Assembly (NCBI GenBank): GCA_003137095.1
Contig: PLET01000043.1
Span: forward strand, 1 to 44,592
From: Gammaproteobacteria bacterium
Lineage (GTDB): Bacteria; Pseudomonadota; Gammaproteobacteria; Steroidobacterales; Steroidobacteraceae
Direction: 5' to 3'
DNA: 44,592 nucleotides
This document shows positions 32,214-40,455 of this stretch, one piece after another. The notes below the pieces were generated by a model, which saw nothing but the letters and a program-made list of their open reading frames with translations, ran no database searches and was not told where the DNA came from. Every line of letters starts with the position of its first letter. The first letter of the stretch is position 1. The translations under genes and the position numbers were made by a program.

Positions 32214-33515
32214 TTGAAGGAAAATCGTCGCGACGCCGGTTTGATACGCGCCATGGGTCCATGGAGCTTCGCGGCGAGCATCGTCAACGTGGTGGTCGGC
32301 GCCACCATATTCCGCCTGCCGGCGGCGCTTGCCGCATCCGCGGGCCTGTACGCACCGCTCGCCATCCTGGTGTGCGCCGTCATCATGGTTTCCATCGCCA
32401 TCTGCTTCGGCGAAGCCGGCAGCCGCGTGCCCACCAGCGGCGGCCCCTACGGCTATGTGGAGGAGGCCTTCGGGCCGCTCGCCGGATTCATCGCCGGCGT
32501 GCTGCTCTGGTTCTGCAATGTGCTCGCCTGCGGCGGCATCATCGCGGCGCTGGCCGACGTGGTGGTGAGCGTGGCGCCCCCGGCCATCGCCGGTGCGGTG
32601 CGCGTGGGCGTCATCGTCGGGGTGATCGGCGGCATCGCACTGGTGAACATCGCCGGCGTCGCCCGCGGCGCGCGGCTCATCAACGGCGGCACCTTGCTCA
32701 AGCTCATTCCCCTCGCACTGTTCCTGGTCCTCGGCGCGGGCGCCGTGCATCTCGCGAATTTCACCCAGAGCGTCACGACGGACACCGCGGGCCTGGGCCG
32801 CGCCCTGATTCTCGCGGTCTTCGCCTTCACCGGCATGGAAACCAGCCTCTGCGCCGGCGGCGAGGTGACGCAACCGGCGCGCACCATTCCGCGCGGCCTG
32901 GCGATCGCCATGCTGTTCGTTGCCTTCCTGTACGGCACCATCCAGCTCGTCGCCCAGGGCATCCTCGGCACCGCCCTGCCGCAATCCACGGTACCGCTCG
33001 CCGATGCGATGGCGCGCATCAGCCCTGCGCTCAGCCTCCTCATGCTGGTGGGCGCGGCGGTATCCATGCTCAGCTGGGCGGCCAGCGACATCCTCGGCAG
33101 CCCGCGCATCCTGTTTGCGATGGCGCGCGACGGGTTCCTGCCGCGTGCGCTCGGCCGCGTGAATGCGCGCACCCACACGCCTTACGTCGCCATCCTGGCG
33201 CACGCCGCGGTCGGCATCGCGCTCGCGCTCACGGGCAGCTTTGCGGAGCTCGCAGTGCTGTCCACGCTGACGGTGGCGCCGCTGTACATGGGCGGCTGCG
33301 CGGCGGCCTGGCAGCTGGCCGCGCGGCGCGTGGCGCTCGCCGGCGAACCCTTGAATTTCCGCTGGCTGAAAGCCGCAGCGGCCATCGGCGGCGCCGGTAT
33401 GCTGGCGCTCATCGGCATGGCCTCGAAGGCGGAGATCATCGGCCTGGCCGCGATTCTCGCCGCGAGTGTGGCGCTGTATCTGTTGCAAAGACGCTTGAGC
33501 TGGGGGAGCGCCTAG
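32214..33515 (+). CDS. APC-family amino acid/amine permease
   Basis: This 433-residue permease has about 12 membrane segments. Helix 1 contains the unwound substrate-binding motif VVGATIFRLP (usual G-x-G-I-F), followed by GSRVPTSGGPYGYVEEAFGP and FAFTGMETSLCAGGEVTQPARTIPRGL, all typical of the AGT/APA subgroup. The start is uncertain: TTG 32214 is the most upstream candidate, and TTG 32241 and ATG 32253 remain possible. It may be functionally related to the polyamine-type binding protein nearby, but that is only proximity. Confidence 0.88.
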   Translation: MKENRRDAGLIRAMGPWSFAASIVNVVVGATIFRLPAALAASAGLYAPLAILVCAVIMVSIAICFGEAGSRVPTSGGPYGYVEEAFGPLAGFIAGVLLWFCNVLACGGIIAALADVVVSVAPPAIAGAVRVGVIVGVIGGIALVNIAGVARGARLINGGTLLKLIPLALFLVLGAGAVHLANFTQSVTTDTAGLGRALILAVFAFTGMETSLCAGGEVTQPARTIPRGLAIAMLFVAFLYGTIQLVAQGILGTALPQSTVPLADAMARISPALSLLMLVGAAVSMLSWAASDILGSPRILFAMARDGFLPRALGRVNARTHTPYVAILAHAAVGIALALTGSFAELAVLSTLTVAPLYMGGCAAAWQLAARRVALAGEPLNFRWLKAAAAIGGAGMLALIGMASKAEIIGLAAILAASVALYLLQRRLSWGSA

Positions 33516-33539
33516 CCTGTCCGAATACCCGGACAGGCT
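33514..33539. terminator. bidirectional stem-loop between convergent genes
   Basis: A perfect 10-bp stem AGCCTGTCCG/CGGACAGGCT with a 6-nt loop overlaps the permease stop codon and lies 11 bp from the end of the minus-strand gene. The U-tract is weak, so efficiency is uncertain. Confidence 0.65.
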
Positions 33540-33550
33540 CCCGCCCTGTC

Positions 33551-34876
33551 TCAGAAATCCGCGCCCTTCAGGAAATCCGGCGCCGCCACCGCCTGGAAGC
33601 GATCCGGATTGGCCTTGATGAGGGCATCGGCGAGCGCATTGGGCACTGCACCCCGCGCGCCATGCAGGCTGTCCTGCAGCTCGGTCTGATCCAGCTGATA
33701 GTTCTGAAAGCTCTTGCTGGAGCGGTCGATGTCGTCCAGGTGGGCCTGGAAGGCGGCGCTGCGTGCATCCTCGGTGGCATGCGCGGCATTGGCCTGGGTG
33801 CGCGCATTGGCGCCGGCCTGGCGGCTGCGCCGCTCGTCGCCGGCGAATTCCTGCGCGACCACCTGACCGTTGATGCGGTAGCTGTCGAAGATGGCCTTGA
33901 GCGTGGGCTGCTCCTGGGCGGCGGAGGACTGCGGTGCGCAGGTGCCGTTGATCCCCAGGGTGCGTGTGCCCAGCCGGCTGGTGGCGGTGATGCTGAGGCC
34001 GAGCTCGCAGGACAAGAGTCCCCGGCCATCGTGCAAATCCAGATCGGCGTCGATGAGCACCGCCTGCGCGGCCATGCCGCGCGCCGGGATGGGCCGGGAT
34101 TTCTTCAGCGCAAACACGGGTGCCGCGCCGCCGCGCTGTAGCACGCAAAGATACGTGCGCAGCGCATCGCCGCTCGCGCACAGAATCGGCGGGTTGGCGC
34201 GGTTCGCGTAGCGCAGCCGGGACTGCACCTGCGCATCGGCCGGATCATAGATGGGCCCGACCGAATTGCCGAGCAGCACCGCTTCGCCGCGCGGGCCGGC
34301 GATCTTCGCGGCGCCGTGCGAGGCAAAGGTGATGCGCCAGCCCGCCGGAAGGTCGACCGCACCGCTGCCGTCGGGAAAGCGCGTGCTCGTCAGCGCCGGC
34401 ACCGCACCCGCCGTGGCGGGGGCACCCGCAGCCGCCGCATCCGGCGCGGCGGCGCGGCGCCAGGCTGCGGTGAGCGCGCGCATCAGCACGGGCTCGGTCT
34501 TCGCAAAGCGGCCGGCATCATCGAAGAGCACCGCGGCCGCCGGTTTGGTGCCGCGCGCGGTGAACACGAGGGCGAGTCCTGCGACGGGCGTGCGCGCATT
34601 CAGGTTGAAGAAGGCGCCGAATTCACGGCCGTCACGCGATTGAAAAGCCTTGCCGACCACGGGGGCGACGCCGTAGCGGGTGTGCACGAGGTGCAGCACC
34701 AGGGCCATCGCAGCCGCGGGCGAGGGTTGATCCACGGGTCCGTACACCACATGTCCGCCGCCCGGATCGTCGATGGTCTGCAGTCCTGCCGGCTCATCGG
34801 CGGCCCGGGCACAGGCGATGAGCCCGACGATCGACAGCGCCAGATGACCGGCGCGAATGACTCGTGGCTGAACCAT
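33551..34876 (-). CDS. exported hypothetical protein
   Basis: This 441-residue protein has a signal peptide (MVQPRVIRAGHLALSIVGLIACARAADE) and GAGGGATGTC before the ATG. The N-terminal third contains VVYGPVDQPSPAAAMALVLHLVHTRYG and FNLNARTPVAGLALVFTARGTKPAAAVLFDDAGRF. A repeat-free Ala-rich linker (AAAPDAAAAGAPATAG) leads to a second globular part with VDLPAGWRITFASHGAAKIAGPRGEAVLLGN. The C-terminal region is charged and helical (about 350-410). No family is recognised. It sits next to the hopanoid locus but on the opposite strand. Confidence 0.75.
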   Translation of the reverse strand: MVQPRVIRAGHLALSIVGLIACARAADEPAGLQTIDDPGGGHVVYGPVDQPSPAAAMALVLHLVHTRYGVAPVVGKAFQSRDGREFGAFFNLNARTPVAGLALVFTARGTKPAAAVLFDDAGRFAKTEPVLMRALTAAWRRAAAPDAAAAGAPATAGAVPALTSTRFPDGSGAVDLPAGWRITFASHGAAKIAGPRGEAVLLGNSVGPIYDPADAQVQSRLRYANRANPPILCASGDALRTYLCVLQRGGAAPVFALKKSRPIPARGMAAQAVLIDADLDLHDGRGLLSCELGLSITATSRLGTRTLGINGTCAPQSSAAQEQPTLKAIFDSYRINGQVVAQEFAGDERRSRQAGANARTQANAAHATEDARSAAFQAHLDDIDRSSKSFQNYQLDQTELQDSLHGARGAVPNALADALIKANPDRFQAVAAPDFLKGADF

Positions 34877-35034
34877 GACATCCCTCGGTTGTCAGGATAT
34901 GGAGCTGTCTTCTAACAGAAATGCAGAAACGGGGCTGTGTTGAGCTTCATCACCCCTTCACCTATGATGAAATCACTTGCAATGAATCTGGGTATCGAAG
35001 CGTTGCCGCACTGCAGCGCGGAGCTTTCTTTAAA

Positions 35035-35619
35035 ATGGATGAAACTCGCAGCAGCCCGGGCACGCAGGAAGCCGCCGCAGAAATCGATTCGCTGATTCTC
35101 GTGGATGATGCCGACCGCGAGCTTGGCTACCTGAGCAAGGCCGAATGTCACCGCGGCCGCGGCGTGCTGCATCGTGCCTTCTCGCTGCTCATCTTCAACG
35201 ATGCGGGCGAACTGCTGCTGCAGCAGCGCTCGGCCGCGAAGCGGCTGTGGCCCCTTTATTGGTCGAACAGCTGCTGCAGCCACCCGCGCCGCGCCGAGAC
35301 CATGGAGGCGGCCACCCACCGGCGCCTGCAGGAGGAGCTGGGTCTGCGCTGTGCGCTGCATTTTCTGTTCAAGTTCCAGTATCAGGCGCAGTTTGACGCG
35401 GCGGGTGCCGAACGCGAGCTGTGCTCGGTGTTCATCGGCCGCGCGGTCGAGGCGCCGAAAATCAACCGCGACGAGATCCTCGCCTGGCGCTGGATCAGTC
35501 CTGAGGCCCTGCAGGCGGAGTTCGCCGGCAGCGGTGCGGACCGCTTCACGCCCTGGTTTGCTATAGAGTGGGAACGCATCTGGCGTGATTACCGTCCGGC
35601 ACTGGCCGTATTGCATTAG
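35035..35619 (+). CDS. idi: isopentenyl-diphosphate delta-isomerase, type I
   Basis: This 194-residue Nudix-fold enzyme interconverts IPP and DMAPP. Catalytic Cys is in WSNSCCSHPRR (residues 80-81). Metal-binding His are in AECHRGRGVLHRAFS (39 and 46) and in the SHP motif (His83). The Nudix-like helix is HRRLQEELGL, and the catalytic Glu is in ERELCSVF. The start at 35035 fits family length; the frame is open back to 34921 and an N-terminal extension cannot be fully excluded. It is followed 9 bp later by hpnH, so it supplies isoprenoid precursors for the hopanoid locus. Confidence 0.93.
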   Translation: MDETRSSPGTQEAAAEIDSLILVDDADRELGYLSKAECHRGRGVLHRAFSLLIFNDAGELLLQQRSAAKRLWPLYWSNSCCSHPRRAETMEAATHRRLQEELGLRCALHFLFKFQYQAQFDAAGAERELCSVFIGRAVEAPKINRDEILAWRWISPEALQAEFAGSGADRFTPWFAIEWERIWRDYRPALAVLH

Positions 35620-35628
35620 GAGGACGAT

Positions 35629-36780
35629 GTGGGAGTGCCGCTGATCCAGGCTTATCGGGTGGGGCGCTACATCGCCGGCAGGAAGCTGCGCGGTGTGAAG
35701 CGCTATCCGCTGGTGCTCATGCTCGAAACCCTGTTTCAGTGCAATCTCGCCTGCGCCGGCTGCGGCAAGATCGACCAGCCCAAGGAGATCCTCAAGGAGC
35801 GCATGAGCCTCGAGGATGCGCTGCGCGCGGTGGATGAATGCGGTGCGCCCATGGTCTCGCTGCCGGGCGGCGAGCCGCTGATCCACAAGGACATGCCGCA
35901 GATCGTGGCCGGGATCGTTGCACGCCGCAAATTCGTCTATCTGTGCACCAACGCCATCCTGCTCGCCAAGCACATCGACGACTACCGGCCCTCGCCGTAT
36001 CTGACGCTGTCCATCCATCTCGACGGCGACCGGGAACGTCACGACGAGTCGGTGTGCCAGGAAGGAGTGTTCGACAAGGCCGTGGCCGCGATCCGGATGG
36101 CACGCGAGCGCGGCTTTCGCGTGACCGCCAACTGCACCCTGTTCACCGGCGAGGATCCCGAACGGGTGGCGCGCTTCTTCGACGAGGCCATGGCGCTCGG
36201 CATCGAAGGCATCACCGTCTCGCCGGGCTACAGCTACCACCACGCGCCGCGCCAGGACGTGTTTCTCGGGCGCAATGCCAGCAAGCGGCTGTTTCGCGAG
36301 ATCTTCAAACAGCGCCGCGGCGCGGACTCGCAGCGCGCGGGCGCACGCCGCCGCTGGTCGTTCAATCATTCCGGGCTGTACCTCGATTTCCTGGCGGGCA
36401 ACCAAAATTACCAATGCACGCCCTGGAGCACGCCCACCTACAACATTTTCGGCTGGCAGCGGCCCTGCTATCTGCTCACCGACGAGGGCTACGCGCCCAG
36501 CTTCCGCTCGCTCATGGAGGATACCGAGTGGGACAAGTACGGCGTGGGAAAGAACCCCGCCTGCGACAACTGCATGGCCCACTGCGGCTTCGAGGGCACG
36601 GCCGTGGACGATGCCTTCGCGCACCCGCTCAAGGCACTGACGGCCGCGATGCGCGGCCCGCGCACCGTGGGTCGGATGGCGGCCGATCCGCCGATTCTAT
36701 ACAGCGGCCGTCCGGCGCACACGGTGGCCAGCGTGGCAGTTGCCGACGTCAAGCGGTCGGCGAGTGTGCCGCGGGCGTGA
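35629..36780 (+). CDS. hpnH: adenosyl-hopene transferase, radical SAM (HpnH)
   Basis: This 383-residue radical-SAM enzyme adds the 5'-deoxyadenosyl radical to hopene (diploptene) to make adenosylhopane, the first step of C35 bacteriohopanepolyol synthesis. The start GTG is preceded by TAGGAGGA. The N-terminus MGVPLIQAYRVGRY is diagnostic. The Fe-S ligands are Cys38, Cys42 and Cys45 (FQCNLACAGCGK), followed by SLPGGEPLIHKDM (SAM-binding GGE). A C-terminal Cys cluster (NPACDNCMAHCGF) is typical of HpnH. It overlaps ispA by GTGA. Confidence 0.96.
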   Translation: MGVPLIQAYRVGRYIAGRKLRGVKRYPLVLMLETLFQCNLACAGCGKIDQPKEILKERMSLEDALRAVDECGAPMVSLPGGEPLIHKDMPQIVAGIVARRKFVYLCTNAILLAKHIDDYRPSPYLTLSIHLDGDRERHDESVCQEGVFDKAVAAIRMARERGFRVTANCTLFTGEDPERVARFFDEAMALGIEGITVSPGYSYHHAPRQDVFLGRNASKRLFREIFKQRRGADSQRAGARRRWSFNHSGLYLDFLAGNQNYQCTPWSTPTYNIFGWQRPCYLLTDEGYAPSFRSLMEDTEWDKYGVGKNPACDNCMAHCGFEGTAVDDAFAHPLKALTAAMRGPRTVGRMAADPPILYSGRPAHTVASVAVADVKRSASVPRA

Positions 36781-37721
36781 GCCAGTCTTCCGCTGCCCGG
36801 GCGGCTGACCCGGCTGATCACGCCAAGCGCGCGGCCTTCGGTGCCACGCTCGAAGCCTGGCAGGCGCGCATGGAGTTGGCGTTGGCGGCGCGGCTGCCGC
36901 CAGCCGATGCGATCCCCGGCCGATTGCACCAGGCGATGCGTTACAGCGTGCTCGGCGGGGGCAAGCGGGTGCGCGCGGCCTTGGTGTTCGCCACGGCGCG
37001 CACCGTGGGACTCACCGAATCGACGGTCGAGGCGGCGGCCTGTGCCATCGAACTGGTGCACGCGTACTCCCTGGTGCACGATGATTTGCCGGCCATGGAC
37101 GATGATGACCTGCGCCGCGGCCGGCCCACCTGCCACAAGGCCTATGATGAGGCAACCGCGCTATTGGTGGGCGACGCCCTGCAGACGCTCGCTTTCCAGG
37201 TGCTGGCCGGCGATCCCTCCCTGCCATCGTCGCCGGCCATCCGACTGCGGCTGATCGCCTTGCTGGCGGAGGCGAGCGGCACCGCCGGCATGGCCGGCGG
37301 GCAGGCGGTGGATCTCGCCGCACAGGGCCGCAGGCTCGATCTCGCGCAGGTGGAGGATATGCATGCCCGCAAGACCGGCGCCCTGATCCGGGTGAGCGTG
37401 CTCATGGCTGCCGCCTGCGTGGCGTCCGCCGATCCGGCGGTCACCGCGGCGCTCACGGATTTTGCCAATCCGATCGGCCTCGCATTTCAGATTCAGGACG
37501 ACTTGTTGGACGTGCTCGGCGACGCCTCCACCCTGGGCAAGGCCACCGGCGCGGATCAGGCGCGGTCCAAACCCACGCATCCGTCCATCATCGGCATCGA
37601 GGCTTCGCAGGCACGGGTGCGGCTGCTGCATGACCAGGCCTTGGCGGCGCTGGTGCCGTTCGGGTTGCGCGCCGAACCGCTGCGCTCGCTGGCGGATTGG
37701 CTGCTCAACCGCAGCTTTTGA
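36777..37721 (+). CDS. ispA: farnesyl diphosphate synthase
   Basis: This 314-residue all-helical prenyltransferase condenses DMAPP with two IPP to FPP. The first aspartate-rich motif is VHDDLPAMDDDDLRRGRP and the second is FQIQDDLLDVLGD. YSVLGGGKRVRAALV is the IPP-binding region. The two residues before the first motif are small-chain/aromatic as in IspA-type FPP synthases (AYSLVHDD). The GTG start overlaps the hpnH stop by 4 bp. The large open frame continuing upstream through hpnH is a shadow. It provides FPP for the squalene synthase 1.7 kb downstream. Confidence 0.94.
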   Translation: MSQSSAARAADPADHAKRAAFGATLEAWQARMELALAARLPPADAIPGRLHQAMRYSVLGGGKRVRAALVFATARTVGLTESTVEAAACAIELVHAYSLVHDDLPAMDDDDLRRGRPTCHKAYDEATALLVGDALQTLAFQVLAGDPSLPSSPAIRLRLIALLAEASGTAGMAGGQAVDLAAQGRRLDLAQVEDMHARKTGALIRVSVLMAAACVASADPAVTAALTDFANPIGLAFQIQDDLLDVLGDASTLGKATGADQARSKPTHPSIIGIEASQARVRLLHDQALAALVPFGLRAEPLRSLADWLLNRSF

Positions 37722-37747
37722 GCGGGGCTATTGATCGCAGCGATTGA

Positions 37748-39316
37748 TCAGGCGGCGCCGGCCGAACGCTGCGGTGTCTGCACCTGCGCCTCCCACCAGT
37801 CCTCGATCTGCCGGCGCAGGCTCGCCTCATCCAGTCGGCCGGGCAGCCCGAGATGTAGCTGCGGCAGGCGCTGCGCCGTGGCGGCCAGCAACTCGCCGAC
37901 GGCGCTGCCGGCACCCCCGGCCAGCGCATTGTCCTCGATGGTGACCACGGCCTGATGGGTCGCGGCCAGCGCCGCCACCAGTTCGGCATCCAGAGGCTTG
38001 ACGAAGCGCATGTTGACCAGGGTGGCGTCGAGCCGTTCGGCGACCGGCACAGCCGCTGCGAGCGGCGCTCCAAACACCAGCAGCGCCAAGCCGCTGCCCC
38101 CCTCGCGCCGGAGCTGGGCGCGGCCCACGGCCAGCGTGGTGAGCGGCGCCGCCGGCTTCACGCCGGGCCCGTCGAGCGCATGGCGCACCACCGCCGGACC
38201 GTCGAGCTTGCTCGCCATGGTGAGCATCTGACGGCATTCGTTCTCGTCGGCGGGCGCCATCACCACCAGGCCCGGAATACAGCGCAAATAGGACAGATCA
38301 AAGCTCGCCTCCGGGGTGGCGACCGCGAAGGTCACCGGCAGCTCCTGCAAGGCCACGTCGTGAATCAGCTGATCGTAGCCCCGTTGCAGCAGCGTCGAGT
38401 TCATGGCGACCACCGGCTTCAGCCCCTGCGTCGCGAGGCCCGCGGCAAAGGTCACGGCATGCTGCTCGGCGAGGGCCACGTCGAAGAATCGCTCCGGGAA
38501 ACGCCGCGCAAATTCCGCCATTCCGGCACGCCGCCCCGGCGTGATCGCCACCACCCGCTCGTCGGCCGCCGCGATGTCGCACAGCCACTGGCCGAACATG
38601 CGCGCATACGATCCGCCCGCCTCGTCCGAGATGGCGGCGCCGCGCTTGCGGCCGCCCTTCGCGGCGCTTCGGCGCTTGCGCCCCTCTCCGCCCGCGGCAT
38701 GGCCGGTCACCACGTGCAGCAACTGCGGTCCGCGCAGCTGCTGCAGATTGCGCAGGGTTTTCACCAGCGCCGGGGCGTCATGGCCGTGCGCCGGCCCGAT
38801 GTAGTTGAAGCCCATCTCCTCGAACAGCGTGCCCGGCAACACCATGCCCTTCAGGTGCTCCTCGGAGCGGCGCGCGAGCTCGCGTACGGTGGGCATCTTG
38901 CTCAGCATCCTCTTGCCGCCCTCGCGCAGATGCGCGTACAGCCGGCCGGAGAGCGCACGCACCAGCCGGTTCGACAGCGCGCCCAGATCCTCCTCGATGG
39001 ACAGATGCCGGTCATCGAGAATCACCAACAGGTCGGCGGTCAGCGCGCCGGCATGGTTCAGGGCCTCGAAGGCCATCCCGGCCGACAGGGCCGCATCCCC
39101 GATCACCGCCACCACGCGCCGGCTCTGACCCAGGCGCGCAGCGGCCAGGGCCATGCCGATGGCACTCGAGAGGGCGCGTCCCTGGCCCGCGTCCCAGAGG
39201 ATCCGGTCGCGAGGCGCATCGAAGACTTCGCGCAGTGCCAGCGTCAATTCGGCGCTGGCCGGATCGGCGGGCGGCAGGCGGCCGGTGAGCGGCGCGACGC
39301 TGTGGGGCGGGATCAT
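37748..39316 (-). CDS. degenerate DXS homologue (1-deoxy-D-xylulose-5-phosphate synthase-like, probably inactive)
   Basis: This 522-residue protein aligns along most of DXS (normally ~620 residues) but has several in-frame losses. WDAGQGRALSSAIGMALAAA (41-60) skips about 40 residues that include the two conserved His regions (VGHQAYPHK and VGHSSTS). The thiamine-diphosphate motif GDG...NDN is GDA (73-75) and LDDRHLSI. The stretch DRAGIVGADG.THQG before FDLSYLRC is deleted to FAVATPEAS, and the RYPRG motif is RHALDGPG. Kept are GMAFEALNHAG, LREGGKRMLSK, the catalytic-Glu segment LAEQHAVTFAAG (Glu284), PADENECRQML and MRFVKPLD. A basic linker (GRKRRSAAKGGRKRG, 212-226) replaces the usual loop. 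The ATG at 39316 is chosen for TATACT 7 nt upstream. The intact frame suggests a retained non-catalytic role; a true DXS is expected elsewhere. Confidence 0.88.
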   Translation of the reverse strand: MIPPHSVAPLTGRLPPADPASAELTLALREVFDAPRDRILWDAGQGRALSSAIGMALAAARLGQSRRVVAVIGDAALSAGMAFEALNHAGALTADLLVILDDRHLSIEEDLGALSNRLVRALSGRLYAHLREGGKRMLSKMPTVRELARRSEEHLKGMVLPGTLFEEMGFNYIGPAHGHDAPALVKTLRNLQQLRGPQLLHVVTGHAAGGEGRKRRSAAKGGRKRGAAISDEAGGSYARMFGQWLCDIAAADERVVAITPGRRAGMAEFARRFPERFFDVALAEQHAVTFAAGLATQGLKPVVAMNSTLLQRGYDQLIHDVALQELPVTFAVATPEASFDLSYLRCIPGLVVMAPADENECRQMLTMASKLDGPAVVRHALDGPGVKPAAPLTTLAVGRAQLRREGGSGLALLVFGAPLAAAVPVAERLDATLVNMRFVKPLDAELVAALAATHQAVVTIEDNALAGGAGSAVGELLAATAQRLPQLHLGLPGRLDEASLRRQIEDWWEAQVQTPQRSAGAA

Positions 39317-39323
39317 GCGCCGC

Positions 39324-39329
39324 AGTATA
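39324..39329 (-). promoter_or_regulatory. candidate -10 box, leaderless start of DXS-like gene
   Basis: On the minus strand TATACT lies exactly 7 nt before the ATG at 39316, without a Shine-Dalgarno sequence. It sits in the 68-bp gap between the divergent DXS-like and squalene synthase genes. On the other strand GACACT (39373-39378) lies 6 nt before the squalene synthase ATG. Confidence 0.5.
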
Positions 39330-39384
39330 CCCATAAGCGCGGCCGGACTTGCATGCCCCGGTGAGGCCGCGCGACACTGTCCGC

Positions 39385-40455
39385 ATGGACACCTGCGCTT
39401 CCGACGAGATTTACCAGGACCAGATCCTGCCTCATGTCTCGCGTACCTTCGCGCTCACCATCCCGCAGCTGCCCCCGGGGCTGCGCAGCCCGGTCACCAA
39501 CGCCTACCTCTTGTGCCGGATTGCCGACACCATCGAGGATCAGACGGCGCCGTCCGCGGCCGCGACCCTGGTGCTGCTGCAGCGCTTCGTGGCGGTGGTG
39601 CGCGGCATCGCGGATGCCGCGCCGCTGGTCGAGGATCTGCTGGCGCAGCTGTCGCCCGACACCTCGCCGGCGGAACGCGACCTGGTGCGCAACACCGGGT
39701 GCGTGGTGCGCTTCACCGCGGCGCTCGAGGAGCGGCCGCGGCGTGCCATCCGGCGCTGCGTCGAGCTGATGTGCGACGGCATGCATCGCTTCCAGCAGAC
39801 CGCCGGTCTGCAGGGTGTGCCGCGCGCCGTCGACCTGGACGAATATTGCTACTACGTCGCGGGCGTGGTGGGCGAGATGCTGACCGAGCTGTTCTGCGGC
39901 TACTCGGCGGCGATCGACCGGCGCAGCGGCGCCCTGCGCGAGTTCGCCGTCTCCTTCGCGCAGGGCCTGCAGATGACCAACATCCTCAAGGATGTCTGGG
40001 AGGATCACAGCCGCGGGGTCTGCTGGCTGCCGCAGGAGGTGTTCACCCGCCATGGCATCGACCTCGCCACGCTCACCCCGGGGCCGGACGCGCGCTTCGA
40101 TGCGGGCATGCGCGAGCTGATCGGGGTGGCGCACGCGCACCTGCGCAATGCGCTCGCCTACACCCTGCTCATCCCGCGGCGCGAGACGGGCATCCGGCGC
40201 TTTTGCCTGTGGGCCGTCGGCCTGGCGGTGTTGACCCTGCGCAGGATCGAGCGCACGCCGGGCTTCACCAGCGGCGCCCAGGTCAAGGTGTCGCGCTCCA
40301 CGGTGACCACGGTCACGCTGCTCACCGGCGCCGCCGTGCGCCACGACTGGGTGCTCAGGCGTCTGTTCGATCTGGCGACCGCAGGCCTGACCGTGGCGCC
40401 GCCCTCGGCGGTGCACGTCGCGCACTCGGCTGCGCCGCTGGACGCGCTGCCTTGA
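39385..40455 (+). CDS. sqs: squalene synthase-like (squalene/phytoene synthase family)
   Basis: This 356-residue trans-prenyltransferase makes squalene from two FPP. Aspartate motifs are DTIED (48-52) and DVWED (203-207). SRTFALTIPQLP opens the domain. YCYYVAGVVGEML (155-165) resembles the YCHYVAGLVG of one-step, eukaryotic-type squalene synthases more than the forms I associate with HpnC or HpnD. A hydrophobic helix near residues 270-285 could be membrane-associated. No hpnC or hpnE is beside it, which fits a one-enzyme route. Presqualene diphosphate synthase (HpnD) is the alternative. The ATG at 39385 is preferred to 39349. It overlaps shc by TTGA. Confidence 0.85.
   Translation: MDTCASDEIYQDQILPHVSRTFALTIPQLPPGLRSPVTNAYLLCRIADTIEDQTAPSAAATLVLLQRFVAVVRGIADAAPLVEDLLAQLSPDTSPAERDLVRNTGCVVRFTAALEERPRRAIRRCVELMCDGMHRFQQTAGLQGVPRAVDLDEYCYYVAGVVGEMLTELFCGYSAAIDRRSGALREFAVSFAQGLQMTNILKDVWEDHSRGVCWLPQEVFTRHGIDLATLTPGPDARFDAGMRELIGVAHAHLRNALAYTLLIPRRETGIRRFCLWAVGLAVLTLRRIERTPGFTSGAQVKVSRSTVTTVTLLTGAAVRHDWVLRRLFDLATAGLTVAPPSAVHVAHSAAPLDALP

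Noticed and set aside
32177..34181. Two open frames of about 660 codons, one on each strand, over the permease and the exported hypothetical
   Set aside because: Both are Arg/His/Gly-rich shadow frames of GC-rich genes. The permease (membrane segments) and the exported protein (signal peptide, ribosome binding site) explain the region.
35838..37721. A 627-codon frame fusing extra sequence to farnesyl diphosphate synthase
   Set aside because: The upstream part is an out-of-frame reading of hpnH. The GTGA overlap at 36777 is the real start.
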